NCBI RefSeq assembly: GCF_004786035.1
Contig: NZ_CP035088.1
Location: 2,268,001-2,332,000, forward strand
DNA length: 64,000 nt
Source: Pseudomonas viciae
Lineage (GTDB): Bacteria > Pseudomonadota > Gammaproteobacteria > Pseudomonadales > Pseudomonadaceae
Direction: 5' to 3'
Shown: positions 55,437 through 64,000 of the stretch, piece by piece
How positions within the stretch are numbered: position 1 is the stretch's first letter
Layout of the letters: the number at the start of each line of letters is the position of its first letter
Program-made: the position numbers and the translations under genes
Notes under the pieces: model-generated
What the model saw: only the letters and a program-made list of their open reading frames with translations
What the model was told of the DNA's origin: nothing
The model's database searches: none

Positions 55437-57974
55437 TCAGTTGCCATGGTTGATCATCGTCCGAATCTTGTTTGCCAACAGATCGAGGGTGAAGGGCTTG
55501 GCGACCATGTCCATGCCCTGGTCGAGAAAGCCCTGGCGTTCGGCGGCTTTCTGCGCATAGCCGGTCATGAACAGCACTTTCAGGTCGGGTCGATGCTGGC
55601 GGGCGATTTCTGCCAGTTGTCGGCCGTTCATGCCCGGTAGGCCGACATCGGTCACCAATAGGTCGATGCGTCGGTCTGACTCCAGCAGCACAATGGCCGT
55701 CTTGGCGTCCTGGGCTTCGAGGGCGGTGTAGCCCAAGGCTTCCAGCAGATCGCGCACCAGCATCCGCACCGCCGGTTCATCCTCCACCAGTAATACGGTT
55801 TCCCCGGCGACCGCCGCCGGCGCGTCGACAACCACGGGTGCGGTCGGCTGTTCGGCGGGTGTGACGTACAGCCGCGGCAGGTACAACTGCACCCGCGTGC
55901 CCTGGCCCGGCACACTGTCGAGGTGGAGGTGCCCGCCGGACTGTTGGGCGAACCCGTAGATCATCGACAGCCCCAGGCCGGTGCCCTGGCCGATGGGCTT
56001 GGTGGTGAAGAACGGATCGAAGGCCTTCGCCAGCACGGAGGGGGTCATGCCGCTGCCGTTGTCGCTGACGGCAATCATCACGTAGTCCCCAGCCTTGACC
56101 GGTTCCAGGGTGCTGATGTCATCGCCGTCGAGGTAGACATTGGCGGTTTCGATGGTCAGTTCGCCGCCATCGGGCATGGCGTCCCTGGCGTTGATTACCA
56201 GGTTGAGCAAGGCGTTTTCCAATTGGCTGACATCGGTGCTCACCGGCCACAGCTCATCGGCCAGTTGCAGCCGCAGCACGATGTGATCGCCGGTGGTACG
56301 GCTCAACAAGTCTTCAAGTGAATGCACCAGGCCGTTAGGGTCCAGCGGCTTGCGGTCCAGCGACTGGCGTCGGGAAAAAGCCAGCAGCCGATGGGTCAGG
56401 GCGGCGGCGCGGTTGGCCGAGGACACCGCCGCTTCGGTAAAGCGCCCGATCTCGGTGGCGCGGCCATCGGCGATGTAGCGTTGCATCAGGTCGAGGCTGC
56501 CGAGAATGCCGGTGAGCATGTTGTTGAAGTCATGGGCGATACCGCCGGTGAGCTGGCCCACGGCTTCCATTTTCTGGGCATGGCGCAGCGCTTCTTCGGC
56601 GCGTTCGCGTTCGAACATCTCGCTTTGCAGGCGATGGTTGGCTTCGGCCAGTTGCTGGGTGCGAGCGATGACCCGTTCTTCCAGCGTTTCGTTGAGGTAG
56701 CGCAGGGCTTCTTCGGTTTTTTTGCGCTCGGTTTCGTCGATCACAAAGATGTAGAAACCGTTCACCGACCCGTCCGAGCCACGGCGAGGCAGGTAGTTGA
56801 TCAGTGAATGGCGCGGGCGGCCGTCGCGATGGTTCGCTTGTACGGTGAAGCTGCAGGGCTTGCCCGCCAGGGCGTCGGCGATCTGCTCGGCGCGGGCTGC
56901 GTAGGCTTCTTCACCGAGCACTTCGCGTACGGTCTTGCCGTACAGTTCCTGGGGCGTCAGGCCGTACCAGTCCAAATAGGCGCTGTTGTTCAGTCGGAAA
57001 CGTTCTTCGCGATCCACATAGCTGATGAGGATCGGCATGGCGTTGATGATCAACTGCAGCTCGGTCTGACTCTGGCGCAAGGCCTGCTCGGTGTGCTTGC
57101 GTTCGGTCAGGTCCAGGGCCGCACCGAGAAACCGCTTGGGCCGGCCGTGGCGATCCTTGTAGCAACGACCGCGCACGAACACCCAGCGCAGGTCACCGTC
57201 GGGCTGCAGTAAACGGTATTCCTCGGCATATTCGGTGCCGTGGGTGATGCAGTGCTTGATGCTGCGAGCAACCATGGCCCGGTCTTCGGGGTGCACGCCT
57301 TCGAGGTAGGCGCTGATGGGCAACTGGCGTGACAGGCTCGGATCGACGCCATGCAGCAGCGCGAAGTGTTCGTCGGCGATGAAGCGATCTTCGCTGATAT
57401 CCCAGTCCCAGGTGCCCAACGCATCGGTGGCGGCCAGGGCCAGTTGCAAGCGTTCCTCGCTTTCATACTGGGCCTTGAGGCTGGCCTCGGAGCGCCGTTC
57501 GAACTCCTGGGCCAGTCGTCGCCGTTCGCTGGTTTCGATGGCTGTGATCAGGATGCCGGCGACGCCAGCGCTTTCGTCGTGCACGGGGCTGTAGGTCAGG
57601 TCCAGCCACAGGTCGCAGAGGCGACCGGCAAATGGCAGGCGCCAGTGCTGATCGCGGCTGCTGTGGGGCCGGCCTTGCAACACGCTGTGATAAATCGGTT
57701 CGCTGACGCCCCGCAGTTCGGGCCATGCGGTGTGGGTCGGTTGGCCGAACGCCAGCGGATGCTTGTCTCCGACCAGTCGGGCAAAGGCGTCATTGTAGAG
57801 GTGGGTCAGTTGGGGGCCCCACAGCAAGGCCATTGGCATCGGGGAGTGGAGCACGATGTCCACGCTGGTGCGCAGGCTTTGTGGCCAGGATTGGACGGCG
57901 CCCAGCGGGCTGCCAGCCCAGTCCAGTCGGGCCATCAGGCTCTGAATGTCGCTCCCGGAGGGTAATGCGTTCAT
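55437..57974 (-). CDS. Soluble hybrid histidine kinase with PAS domains
   Basis: 845 residues without membrane segments. A PAS-like input domain (about 1-145), two PAS/PAC modules (about 175-295 and 300-420) and a coiled coil (about 420-465) are followed by HisKA. The phospho-accepting His481 is in [12 protein letters not shown]. The HATPase has the N box [10 protein letters not shown] and G box [12 protein letters not shown]-terminal receiver has Asp776 in LVTDVGLPG and Lys in VAKPF. It senses a cytoplasmic signal, perhaps redox or a small ligand, and would relay to a separate output protein. Confidence 0.93.
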   Translation of the reverse strand: MNALPSGSDIQSLMARLDWAGSPLGAVQSWPQSLRTSVDIVLHSPMPMALLWGPQLTHLYNDAFARLVGDKHPLAFGQPTHTAWPELRGVSEPIYHSVLQGRPHSSRDQHWRLPFAGRLCDLWLDLTYSPVHDESAGVAGILITAIETSERRRLAQEFERRSEASLKAQYESEERLQLALAATDALGTWDWDISEDRFIADEHFALLHGVDPSLSRQLPISAYLEGVHPEDRAMVARSIKHCITHGTEYAEEYRLLQPDGDLRWVFVRGRCYKDRHGRPKRFLGAALDLTERKHTEQALRQSQTELQLIINAMPILISYVDREERFRLNNSAYLDWYGLTPQELYGKTVREVLGEEAYAARAEQIADALAGKPCSFTVQANHRDGRPRHSLINYLPRRGSDGSVNGFYIFVIDETERKKTEEALRYLNETLEERVIARTQQLAEANHRLQSEMFERERAEEALRHAQKMEAVGQLTGGIAHDFNNMLTGILGSLDLMQRYIADGRATEIGRFTEAAVSSANRAAALTHRLLAFSRRQSLDRKPLDPNGLVHSLEDLLSRTTGDHIVLRLQLADELWPVSTDVSQLENALLNLVINARDAMPDGGELTIETANVYLDGDDISTLEPVKAGDYVMIAVSDNGSGMTPSVLAKAFDPFFTTKPIGQGTGLGLSMIYGFAQQSGGHLHLDSVPGQGTRVQLYLPRLYVTPAEQPTAPVVVDAPAAVAGETVLLVEDEPAVRMLVRDLLEALGYTALEAQDAKTAIVLLESDRRIDLLVTDVGLPGMNGRQLAEIARQHRPDLKVLFMTGYAQKAAERQGFLDQGMDMVAKPFTLDLLANKIRTMINHGN

Positions 57975-58107
57975 TGCGCCCCCCCTGGAAATCGTGTCGG
58001 TGCCACAGCGTCTACTATCCTCTGAAGAAGGTAAGCGCGGGTTGGTCTGAAGGGTTTCATGCTCGGGTCAGCTTGTTTCAATTGATGTCTCGCGGAAATT
58101 TCAGTCC

Positions 58108-59217
58108 ATGGAAATCGATCCCTTGTTGCGAATCCTGGCAAGCCAGGATGGCTCCGACCTCTACATGTCCACCGGGGCGCCACCGTGTGTGCGGTTCGAG
58201 GGCGTGCTCAAGCCCTTGGGCAACCAGGCATTCAAGGTCGGCGACATTGCCGGGCTCGCCGAGTCTTTGATGGACGCCGAACAGCGCCTCGAGTTCGATC
58301 GGGAGCTGGAAATGAACCTGGCGATCTCCATGGCCGGTGTCGGGCGGTTCCGGGTCAATATATTCAAGCAACGCAACGATGTGTCCATGGTGATACGCAA
58401 CGTCAAGCTGGACATTCCGCGTTTCGAAGACTTGAAACTGCCGCTGGTGTTACTGGACACCATTATGCAGAAGCAAGGGCTGATACTGTTCGTTGGCGCG
58501 ACAGGGTCGGGCAAGTCGACCTCCCTGGCGGCCCTGATCGATTACCGCAATCGCAACAGCAGCGGCCACATCATCACCATCGAAGACCCGGTGGAGTATA
58601 TCCATCGGCATAAGAAATCGATCATCAACCAGCGCGAAGTCGGTGTCGACACCCGCAGTTTTCATGCGGCCCTGAAAAACACCCTGCGCCAGGCGCCGGA
58701 CGTGGTGCTGATCGGCGAAATCCGTGATCGTGAAACCATGGAACACGCCCTGGCCTTCGCCGACACCGGGCACCTGGTGATTTCCACGCTGCATGCCCAC
58801 AACGCCAACCAGGCCCTGGACCGGGTGATCAATTTCTTCCCTGAGGAGCGCCGGCCGCAACTGCTGAACGATCTGGGCAACAACCTCAAGGCATTCGTCT
58901 CCCAGCGCCTGGTGCGCACCCGCACCGGTCAGCGCCGGGCGGCGGTGGAGGTGATGCTGGGCTCGCCCACGGTGGCCGACCTGATCAGGAGCAATCAGTT
59001 TTCTGAACTCAAGGGGATTATGGAAAAGTCCGTGGAGCAAGGGATGCAAACGTTCGACCACGCGCTTTACGCGCTGGTCGTCGAGGGCGTGATTGAAGAG
59101 GAGGAAGCACTGAAGCATGCGGACTCGGTGAACAACCTGCGGCTGCAGTTGAAATTGCACGCCGAAGCATCACCGCAGCCCCAAGCGCCGTCGGGCGAAT
59201 GGGGCCTGATGGACTGA
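58108..59217 (+). CDS. PilU/PilT-family type IV pilus retraction-type ATPase (orphan)
   Basis: 369-residue secretion ATPase. The N-terminal PilT/PilU opening is SDLYMSTGAPPCVRFEGVL. Walker A GATGSGKST lies at residues 130-138. The Asp box and Walker B regions read IEDPVEYIHRHK and APDVVLIGEIRDRETM, and the His box DTGHLVISTLHAHN. It aligns better with PilU than PilT (PilU-like C-terminus HADSVNNLRLQLKL). No pilT or other pilus gene is near, so it may serve a distant pilus system. Confidence 0.9.
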   Translation: MEIDPLLRILASQDGSDLYMSTGAPPCVRFEGVLKPLGNQAFKVGDIAGLAESLMDAEQRLEFDRELEMNLAISMAGVGRFRVNIFKQRNDVSMVIRNVKLDIPRFEDLKLPLVLLDTIMQKQGLILFVGATGSGKSTSLAALIDYRNRNSSGHIITIEDPVEYIHRHKKSIINQREVGVDTRSFHAALKNTLRQAPDVVLIGEIRDRETMEHALAFADTGHLVISTLHAHNANQALDRVINFFPEERRPQLLNDLGNNLKAFVSQRLVRTRTGQRRAAVEVMLGSPTVADLIRSNQFSELKGIMEKSVEQGMQTFDHALYALVVEGVIEEEEALKHADSVNNLRLQLKLHAEASPQPQAPSGEWGLMD

Positions 59218-59544
59218 TAAGCGCCTCATCCGTGCGTTGTTGGACATTGGAGGTGCAAGGTTAATGACTGAATGAGTTATGAAACGCATTTACCCCAAAC
59301 AGCATCTATGCCCCAGGGCGACTTTTCTATCGGGTGATATATAGCGGCTTCTGAAGTCAGGGCCGCGATGATTTAATTCTGCGAGTGCTTTATCTATGTG
59401 TACGGGCTGGATGTCGGCGGCTGGGGAGTATACGGCGAGTATTCCACACATGGTTGTGCTCTTTATTTCGATTTTTTTGGTTTTTATAGGGGGTGCTGAA
59501 TGAATGCATCAACTGGGCAAGATTTTGGGGGGGGGCGTAACTTA
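59218..59544. other. AT-rich gene-free stretch with a poly-G run
   Basis: 327 bases, clearly AT-richer than neighbouring coding DNA. A run of nine G lies at about 59526-59534, just beyond the oxidase stop codon. A 35-codon open frame from 59396, hydrophobic at its end (VVLFISIFLVFIGG), is possible but weakly supported. No hairpin with a U tract was seen. Confidence 0.5.
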
Positions 59545-60894
59545 TTATTTTGTAATGTTGTGGTTGCGGCGGAAGACGTTCAGTGGGTCATATTTTTTCT
59601 TTGTGAAAGATAGCCTGTTATCGCTATTCGAAAATACTGAGGGCTTGGTGTTTTCTTCATCGGGCGTGTAATTTGAGTATGAAAGTGCTTCCGCAGCGTT
59701 AGTGATCGAGCTCGCGGCGCTTTTGACCCAGCTCACGTATTTGGCGTCATCACTTGAGGACGTCCAGCGAGCGGAAAATAAAATTCCATAGTTCATCGTT
59801 TTTATCGCAAGTGCTGACTCCACGCCTGATTTTTCTCTTCTGGATGGGTTCAGATGTTCTATCATCACACTGCAGTTAGGTCCTGGGATTCTTTTTTGCC
59901 AATCCGTTAACAAATGCGGCATATTCTCTCCCATGATTTCGGGGCACACTGATTTCCAGTATCCTCTCATCGGTTGAGCAAAACGCTCATCAGACCATGA
60001 TTGCCATGTCAGAAAGTCACTGGTCAGATAAGTGTGCTTGATAGTCTGGCTCAAATATTCTTCGAGATTTTTGATTTCTGAATAATCGATTGAGTCGCTT
60101 AAACAGAAATCGATGGAGAGCATGCACTCCATTGAGTTTTTATGGCGATGAAGAACCGGAGCGACAACCAAGTTGGATGGGCAGTGATTGTCCAGATATT
60201 CAAACAGGTCGCTCAATGCAGCTTCGACATCATTTCCAGTGAATTCCAGGGTGCCACAATAAACGGAAGGCAGTCTCGATAGCTTGTACCTGAATTCAAG
60301 TACGATACCAAAATTTCCGCCTCCGCCGCGCAACGCCCACAACAAATCCTCATGCCCCGGATCTTCGGCCCTTACGAGAGCCCCTGTAGCCAGAAGTACA
60401 TCTGCGCCAACAAGATTCTCACAGGTATAGCCGTACTTCCCCAGTAGCCAGCCAATACCACCACCCAGCGTCAATCCAGCAATACCCGTATCACTCACCG
60501 TGCCGGTAGGTATGACGTATCCATGTTGGCAAAGTGCATCATCCACATCCTTTAACCGTGCCCCCGGCAGGACGCGGGCAACTTTATGGTTTTCATCAAT
60601 CACGATATCGTTGTAAGGTGAGAAATCGAGCAGTATGCCTCCCTGCGTGGAACCGAAGCCCGCAATGTGGTGCCCGCCACCCCGGATAGCGAGTTCTATG
60701 TCATTGGCCGTGACAAAGCTGACGATCTCCTTTAATGCTGCTCGGTTCAGGGTTTGAATAATCATCGACGGATAAAGGTCGTGCATCCTGTTATAGACTT
60801 GCCTGGTCTTCTCATAAGTGCTGTCGTCAGGAAAGATAATGCTGACGTCCTCATATTTGCTTATGAGGGCGTCACCAAAATATCGATGGTTCAT
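59545..60894 (-). CDS. Berberine-bridge-type FAD-dependent oxidoreductase
   Basis: 449-residue oxidase of the VAO/PCMH family. The FAD-attachment His75 is in RGGGHHIAGFGS. The second site, where BBE enzymes carry a cysteine, reads SDTGIAGLTLGGGIGW without Cys, so flavin is probably held by His alone, as in 6-hydroxy-D-nicotine oxidase. The BBE C-terminal motif KKKYDPLNVFRRNHN is kept. It oxidises an alcohol or amine substrate, perhaps in a secondary pathway. It is AT-rich and flanked by AT-rich DNA, which suggests horizontal transfer. Confidence 0.85.
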   Translation of the reverse strand: MNHRYFGDALISKYEDVSIIFPDDSTYEKTRQVYNRMHDLYPSMIIQTLNRAALKEIVSFVTANDIELAIRGGGHHIAGFGSTQGGILLDFSPYNDIVIDENHKVARVLPGARLKDVDDALCQHGYVIPTGTVSDTGIAGLTLGGGIGWLLGKYGYTCENLVGADVLLATGALVRAEDPGHEDLLWALRGGGGNFGIVLEFRYKLSRLPSVYCGTLEFTGNDVEAALSDLFEYLDNHCPSNLVVAPVLHRHKNSMECMLSIDFCLSDSIDYSEIKNLEEYLSQTIKHTYLTSDFLTWQSWSDERFAQPMRGYWKSVCPEIMGENMPHLLTDWQKRIPGPNCSVMIEHLNPSRREKSGVESALAIKTMNYGILFSARWTSSSDDAKYVSWVKSAASSITNAAEALSYSNYTPDEENTKPSVFSNSDNRLSFTKKKYDPLNVFRRNHNITK

Positions 60895-61356
60895 GAGTTG
60901 GACTCTGCGCTGGGTTGTTTGAATGAAATTTAAGTGGGGTGCGCGTTCGCGATAAGCTATCTTTTTAAAGTCTATTGGCTTGTTTTGCTATCCGTAAAGC
61001 TTTTAAGCGGGCGCAATCTTTAACCGGATATTTCCCATGTATGGGTGTTGGTAGGTGTTAGCTTGATCAAGCTTTTTATTGTGGGAAAATTCAGTTTCGC
61101 TTGTCATCCTGTGAAGGTGTCAAGCGTTCAGCGGGTGCCTTGCTTTTCCAAAGGGGTTGTTTTTTTATGTGGGTGTGTCTGGCGGGTGAACTATATTTCC
61201 TCCGGGTATTTACATTGCGCCATCATTAAAATATTCCTGCGGTACAAGTTGAAACAATTTTATGCGTTTTTAAGTGCGCGGTGATATTCGCTCGCGCACG
61301 ATTTGAGGCGGTATTAATGAGTGTGTATGTGCGATCGCAACGCCGGGCCAACGAAC
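60895..61356. other. AT-rich gene-free stretch
   Basis: 462 bases between the oxidase start and the end of acetoacetyl-CoA synthetase. The base composition matches the oxidase, not the host genes. A 79-codon frame at 61045-61284 has no ribosome site, a GTG start and no recognisable domain, and was not called. No repeat or terminator stands out. Confidence 0.5.
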
Positions 61357-63312
61357 TCAGGTCGTCAGTTCAGGGCGATCGCGAAATTGCTCCAGTGCTT
61401 CGGGATTGGCCAGTGCATCGGTGTTCTTGACCGCCTGCCCATGCACCACATTGCGTACTGCCAACTCGACGACTTTGCCGCTGATAGTCCGGGGAATGTC
61501 CGTCACCGCCACAATTTTCGCCGGCACATGCCTTGGCGTGGTGTTGGCCCGGATGACTTGGCGGATCTGCTGCTCCAAGGTCTCATCCAGTCGCACGCCG
61601 TCCCGCAGGCGCACAAACAGCACCACCCGCACGTCCCCCTGCCATTGCTGGCCGATGGCGACGCTGTCCAGCACTTGCTCGACCTTTTCCACCTGCCGAT
61701 AGATCTCCGCCGTACCAATGCGTACACCGCCGGGGTTGAGCACGGCGTCGGAGCGTCCATGGATCAAAACGCCGCCGTGGGGCAGTTCTTCGGCGTAGTC
61801 ACCCTGGGCCCATACGCCAGGGAATTGGTTGAAGTAGGACGCACGAAGTTTCTCCTGCCGCGGGTCGTTCCACAAACCAATGGGCATGGCCGGAAAATGC
61901 CGCGTGCACACCAGTTCGCCTTTCTCGCCGATGACCGCTTGGCCGGCCTCGTTCCAGACCTGCACCGCCATGCCCAGGCTCTTGCCTTGCATCTCGCCTC
62001 GACGCACCGGTGACAGCGGGTTGCCGTTGACGAAGCACGACACTATGTCGGTGCCGCCGGACATCGAGGCCAGGCAGACGTCGGGCTTGAAGTCGCGGTA
62101 CACGAAATCGTAGCTATGAGGCGCCAGCGCCGAACCGGTGGACAGGATGGTTTTCAGGCTGCCCAGGTCGTGGGTTTGCCGAGGCTTGAAGCCTTGGCTC
62201 TCCAGTGAGGCCAGGAACTTGGGGCTGGTGCCGAATACGCTGATGCGCTGTTGGTCGATCAGGTCCAGCAGGCGCTCGGGGCCGGGATGGAAGGGTGAGC
62301 CGTCATAGAGCACCACCGCACTGCCGACGGCGAGGGCCGACACCAGCCAGTTCCACATCATCCAGCCACAGGTGGTGTAGTAGAACAGCCGATCATCGGG
62401 GCCTAGATCGACGTGCAGGCCATGTTCCTTGACGTGTTGCAGCAACACGCCACCGGTGCCGTGGACGATGCACTTCGGCACGCCGGTGGTGCCGCTGGAA
62501 TAGAGAATGTACAGCGGATGATCGAAGGGCACGCTGGTGAATTGCGGCTGGCCAGCGCTTTGGTAAAACGCCCCCCACAACGCGACGTTGGCCTGGGTCT
62601 TGAAGTCGTCGATGCGTGCATCTGGCTGGGCATAGGGCAGCACGATCAACTGCTGCAACGACGGCAGTCGCTCGAGGATTTCGTTGACCTTGGGCCGCTG
62701 GTCGATGACCTTGCCGGCGTAACGATAACCGGCGCAGGTGATCAGCACTTTCGGTTCGATCTGGCCGAAGCGATCGATGACGCCCTGGGTGCCGAAATCC
62801 GGCGACGAACAGGACCAGATCGCGCCGAGGCTGGTGGTGGCGAGCATGCCCACCAATGTCTGCCAGGTATTGGGCATGCAGGCGGCTACCCGGTCGCCGG
62901 GGGTGACGCCGGCGGCTTGCAGGCTTCTTTGCAGGCCAGCGACATGGGCGGCGAGTTCGCTCCAGGTCAGTTGCTCCTCACCGCCGTTTTCGTCGAGCGC
63001 CACCACGGCGACGGCGTCATCGCGGCGGCGCAGCAGGTGTTCGGCGAAGTTCAGCGTGGCGCCAGGGAACCACCGGGCACAGGGCATTTGCGAACCCTCC
63101 ACCAATACCGCGTCGGGGGCTTGGTGAAAGCGAATCTCGAAGAAATCGACGATGGCCTGCCAGAAATCTTCGCGCTGGTCGATGCTCCAGGCGTGCAGGG
63201 CAGGGTAGTCGTTCAGTTGCAGATGATGCCGCGCGTTGACGAACTGGCGAAAGGCGTTCATGCGCGACTGGGCGATGCGTTCGGGGTTGGGTTGCCAGAG
63301 GATGTCGGACAT
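61357..63312 (-). CDS. Acetoacetyl-CoA synthetase
   Basis: 651-residue AMP-forming acyl-CoA ligase. The ATP P-loop is YILYSSGTTGVPK; the adenylation region WNWLVSALAVGSAVVLYDGSP matches acetoacetyl-CoA synthetases; the C-terminal catalytic Lys lies in TISGKVVELAV. It activates acetoacetate for use in central metabolism. The 3-hydroxybutyrate dehydrogenase gene upstream on the same strand supplies acetoacetate, making a hydroxybutyrate pathway. Confidence 0.93.
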   Translation of the reverse strand: MSDILWQPNPERIAQSRMNAFRQFVNARHHLQLNDYPALHAWSIDQREDFWQAIVDFFEIRFHQAPDAVLVEGSQMPCARWFPGATLNFAEHLLRRRDDAVAVVALDENGGEEQLTWSELAAHVAGLQRSLQAAGVTPGDRVAACMPNTWQTLVGMLATTSLGAIWSCSSPDFGTQGVIDRFGQIEPKVLITCAGYRYAGKVIDQRPKVNEILERLPSLQQLIVLPYAQPDARIDDFKTQANVALWGAFYQSAGQPQFTSVPFDHPLYILYSSGTTGVPKCIVHGTGGVLLQHVKEHGLHVDLGPDDRLFYYTTCGWMMWNWLVSALAVGSAVVLYDGSPFHPGPERLLDLIDQQRISVFGTSPKFLASLESQGFKPRQTHDLGSLKTILSTGSALAPHSYDFVYRDFKPDVCLASMSGGTDIVSCFVNGNPLSPVRRGEMQGKSLGMAVQVWNEAGQAVIGEKGELVCTRHFPAMPIGLWNDPRQEKLRASYFNQFPGVWAQGDYAEELPHGGVLIHGRSDAVLNPGGVRIGTAEIYRQVEKVEQVLDSVAIGQQWQGDVRVVLFVRLRDGVRLDETLEQQIRQVIRANTTPRHVPAKIVAVTDIPRTISGKVVELAVRNVVHGQAVKNTDALANPEALEQFRDRPELTT

Positions 63313-63368
63313 GGGGTGCCTCTTATTTTTTTATGCACACATACAAACTATAGAGCGGCTCAATCTTG

Positions 63369-63453
63369 TGTGGGAGCAAAGCTTGCTCGCGAAACAGGCG
63401 CCTCGCTTCTGAAAGACCGCATCGCCTTCCTTGCGGGCAAGCCTTGTTCCCAC
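63369..63453. repeat. Degenerate REPIN
   Basis: TGTGGGAGCAAAGCTTGCTCGCG and a decayed partner (GCGGGCAAGCCTTGTTCCCACA) flank about 40 bases in the gap between the two catabolic genes. Confidence 0.6.
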
Positions 63454-63469
63454 AGTGGTTCGCAGGAGC

Positions 63470-64000
63470 TTATTGGGCCAACCACCCACCATCAATATTC
63501 CACGCCGCGCCGCGCACCTGGCTGCCGGCTTCACTGCACAGGAACAGCACCAGTTCCCCCAGTTGCGGCGGGGTGACGAATGCCAGGGACGGTTGCTTCT
63601 CGGCCAGCAGATCATGCTGTGCCTGTTGTGGATCGACGCCTGCCTGGACGCGGTCGTCGATCTGTTTTTGCACCAGCGGCGTCAGCACCCAGCCGGGGCA
63701 GATGGCATTGCAGGTCACGTTGCTGGTGGCGGTTTCCAGGCCGACTACTTTGGTCAGGCCGATCACCCCATGCTTGGCCGCGACGTACGCCGCCTTGCCC
63801 ACCGAGCCGACCTGGCCGTGCACCGAGGCGACGTTGATAATCCGCCCCCAAGCCTTGGCGCGCATGCCCGGCAGGCTCAGGCGGGTGGCGTGGAACACCG
63901 AGGACAGGTTGATGGCAATGATCGAGTCCCAGCGCTCCACTGGAAAATCTTCCACGGCCGCCACGTGCTGGATCCCGGCATTGTTGACCAGAATGTCCAC
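63470..64000 (-). CDS. 3-hydroxybutyrate dehydrogenase, C-terminal part (runs off the right edge)
   Basis: 176 residues of a short-chain dehydrogenase. ILVNNAGIQHVAAVEDFP, the catalytic SVHGQVG-Ser and YVAAK Tyr/Lys pair, and ICPGWVLTPLVQKQI are typical of 3-hydroxybutyrate dehydrogenase; the N-terminal NAD-binding Rossmann motif lies outside the window. It oxidises 3-hydroxybutyrate to acetoacetate, the substrate of the synthetase encoded downstream. Confidence 0.9.
   Translation of the reverse strand: MDILVNNAGIQHVAAVEDFPVERWDSIIAINLSSVFHATRLSLPGMRAKAWGRIINVASVHGQVGSVGKAAYVAAKHGVIGLTKVVGLETATSNVTCNAICPGWVLTPLVQKQIDDRVQAGVDPQQAQHDLLAEKQPSLAFVTPPQLGELVLFLCSEAGSQVRGAAWNIDGGWLAQ

Noticed and set aside
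61045..61284. 79-codon open frame upstream of the FAD oxidase
   Set aside because: GTG start, no ribosome site, no domain, and AT-rich composition that gives random open frames.

Overview
The window looks like a chromosomal segment of a Pseudomonas in the fluorescens group. This is inferred from the high-GC coding style, the fluorescent-pseudomonad gene content (lexA2-imuA-imuB-dnaE2 mutasome, Cti cis/trans isomerase, CobN-type aerobic cobalamin synthesis, FecI/FecR/TonB siderophore signalling) and the many GTGGGAGC...GCTTGCTCGC REP/REPIN repeats between genes. About 57 genes are supported. Nearly all intergenic DNA is short and carries repeats, riboswitches or terminators. No rRNA, tRNA, CRISPR array, prophage or insertion sequence was seen.

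Layout. 1-3.3 kb: the 5' part of topB (minus strand) next to a near-perfect SOS box, a lone receiver protein, and a Fur-boxed FecI-like sigma / FecR anti-sigma pair feeding a TonB-dependent siderophore receptor (to 5.9 kb). 5.9-10.4 kb: an MHS-type transporter and a GMC dehydrogenase, with a divergent LysR regulator. 10.5-16.2 kb: the damage-inducible mutagenesis operon lexA2-imuA-imuB-dnaE2, whose own operator overlaps the lexA2 start codon. 16.4-24.1 kb: small stress and membrane proteins, an orphan HoxX-like protein with a LysR gene, an SCP2 protein, a histidine phosphatase and SohB. 24.2-35.2 kb: cysI with its DUF934 partner, a 37-residue membrane peptide, an orphan periplasmic binding protein, metH with a DUF2970 gene behind a hairpin, cti and nfuA.

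35.4-45.0 kb is a cobalt/cobalamin locus. Two divergent cobalamin riboswitches control cbtB-cbtA-cobE-cobM (minus) and cobW-cobN-chlD (plus). The last gene is split into an AAA+ ORF and a VWA ORF joined by a textbook -1 frameshift signal: an A AAA AAG slippery heptamer, a 5-nt spacer and a perfect 14-bp stem. One gene can therefore supply both the small and the medium chelatase subunits for CobN.

45.2-48 kb holds a phospholipase-D-like protein, a Phd/RelE-type toxin-antitoxin pair and a secreted YdcA-like protein. 48.2-55.0 kb is a catabolic cluster: a polar amino-acid-type ABC transporter, RidA, an IclR regulator, a PLP-dependent DSD1-like lyase and a PfkB kinase. It is best read as D-glucosaminate uptake and conversion through 2-keto-3-deoxygluconate to KDPG, probably from a sigma-54-type promoter. 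55-59.2 kb carries a PpiC rotamase, a soluble hybrid histidine kinase and an orphan PilU-like ATPase. 59.2-61.4 kb is an AT-rich patch with a berberine-bridge-type FAD oxidase that looks horizontally acquired. The window ends with acetoacetyl-CoA synthetase and part of 3-hydroxybutyrate dehydrogenase, a ketone-body/hydroxybutyrate catabolic pair.
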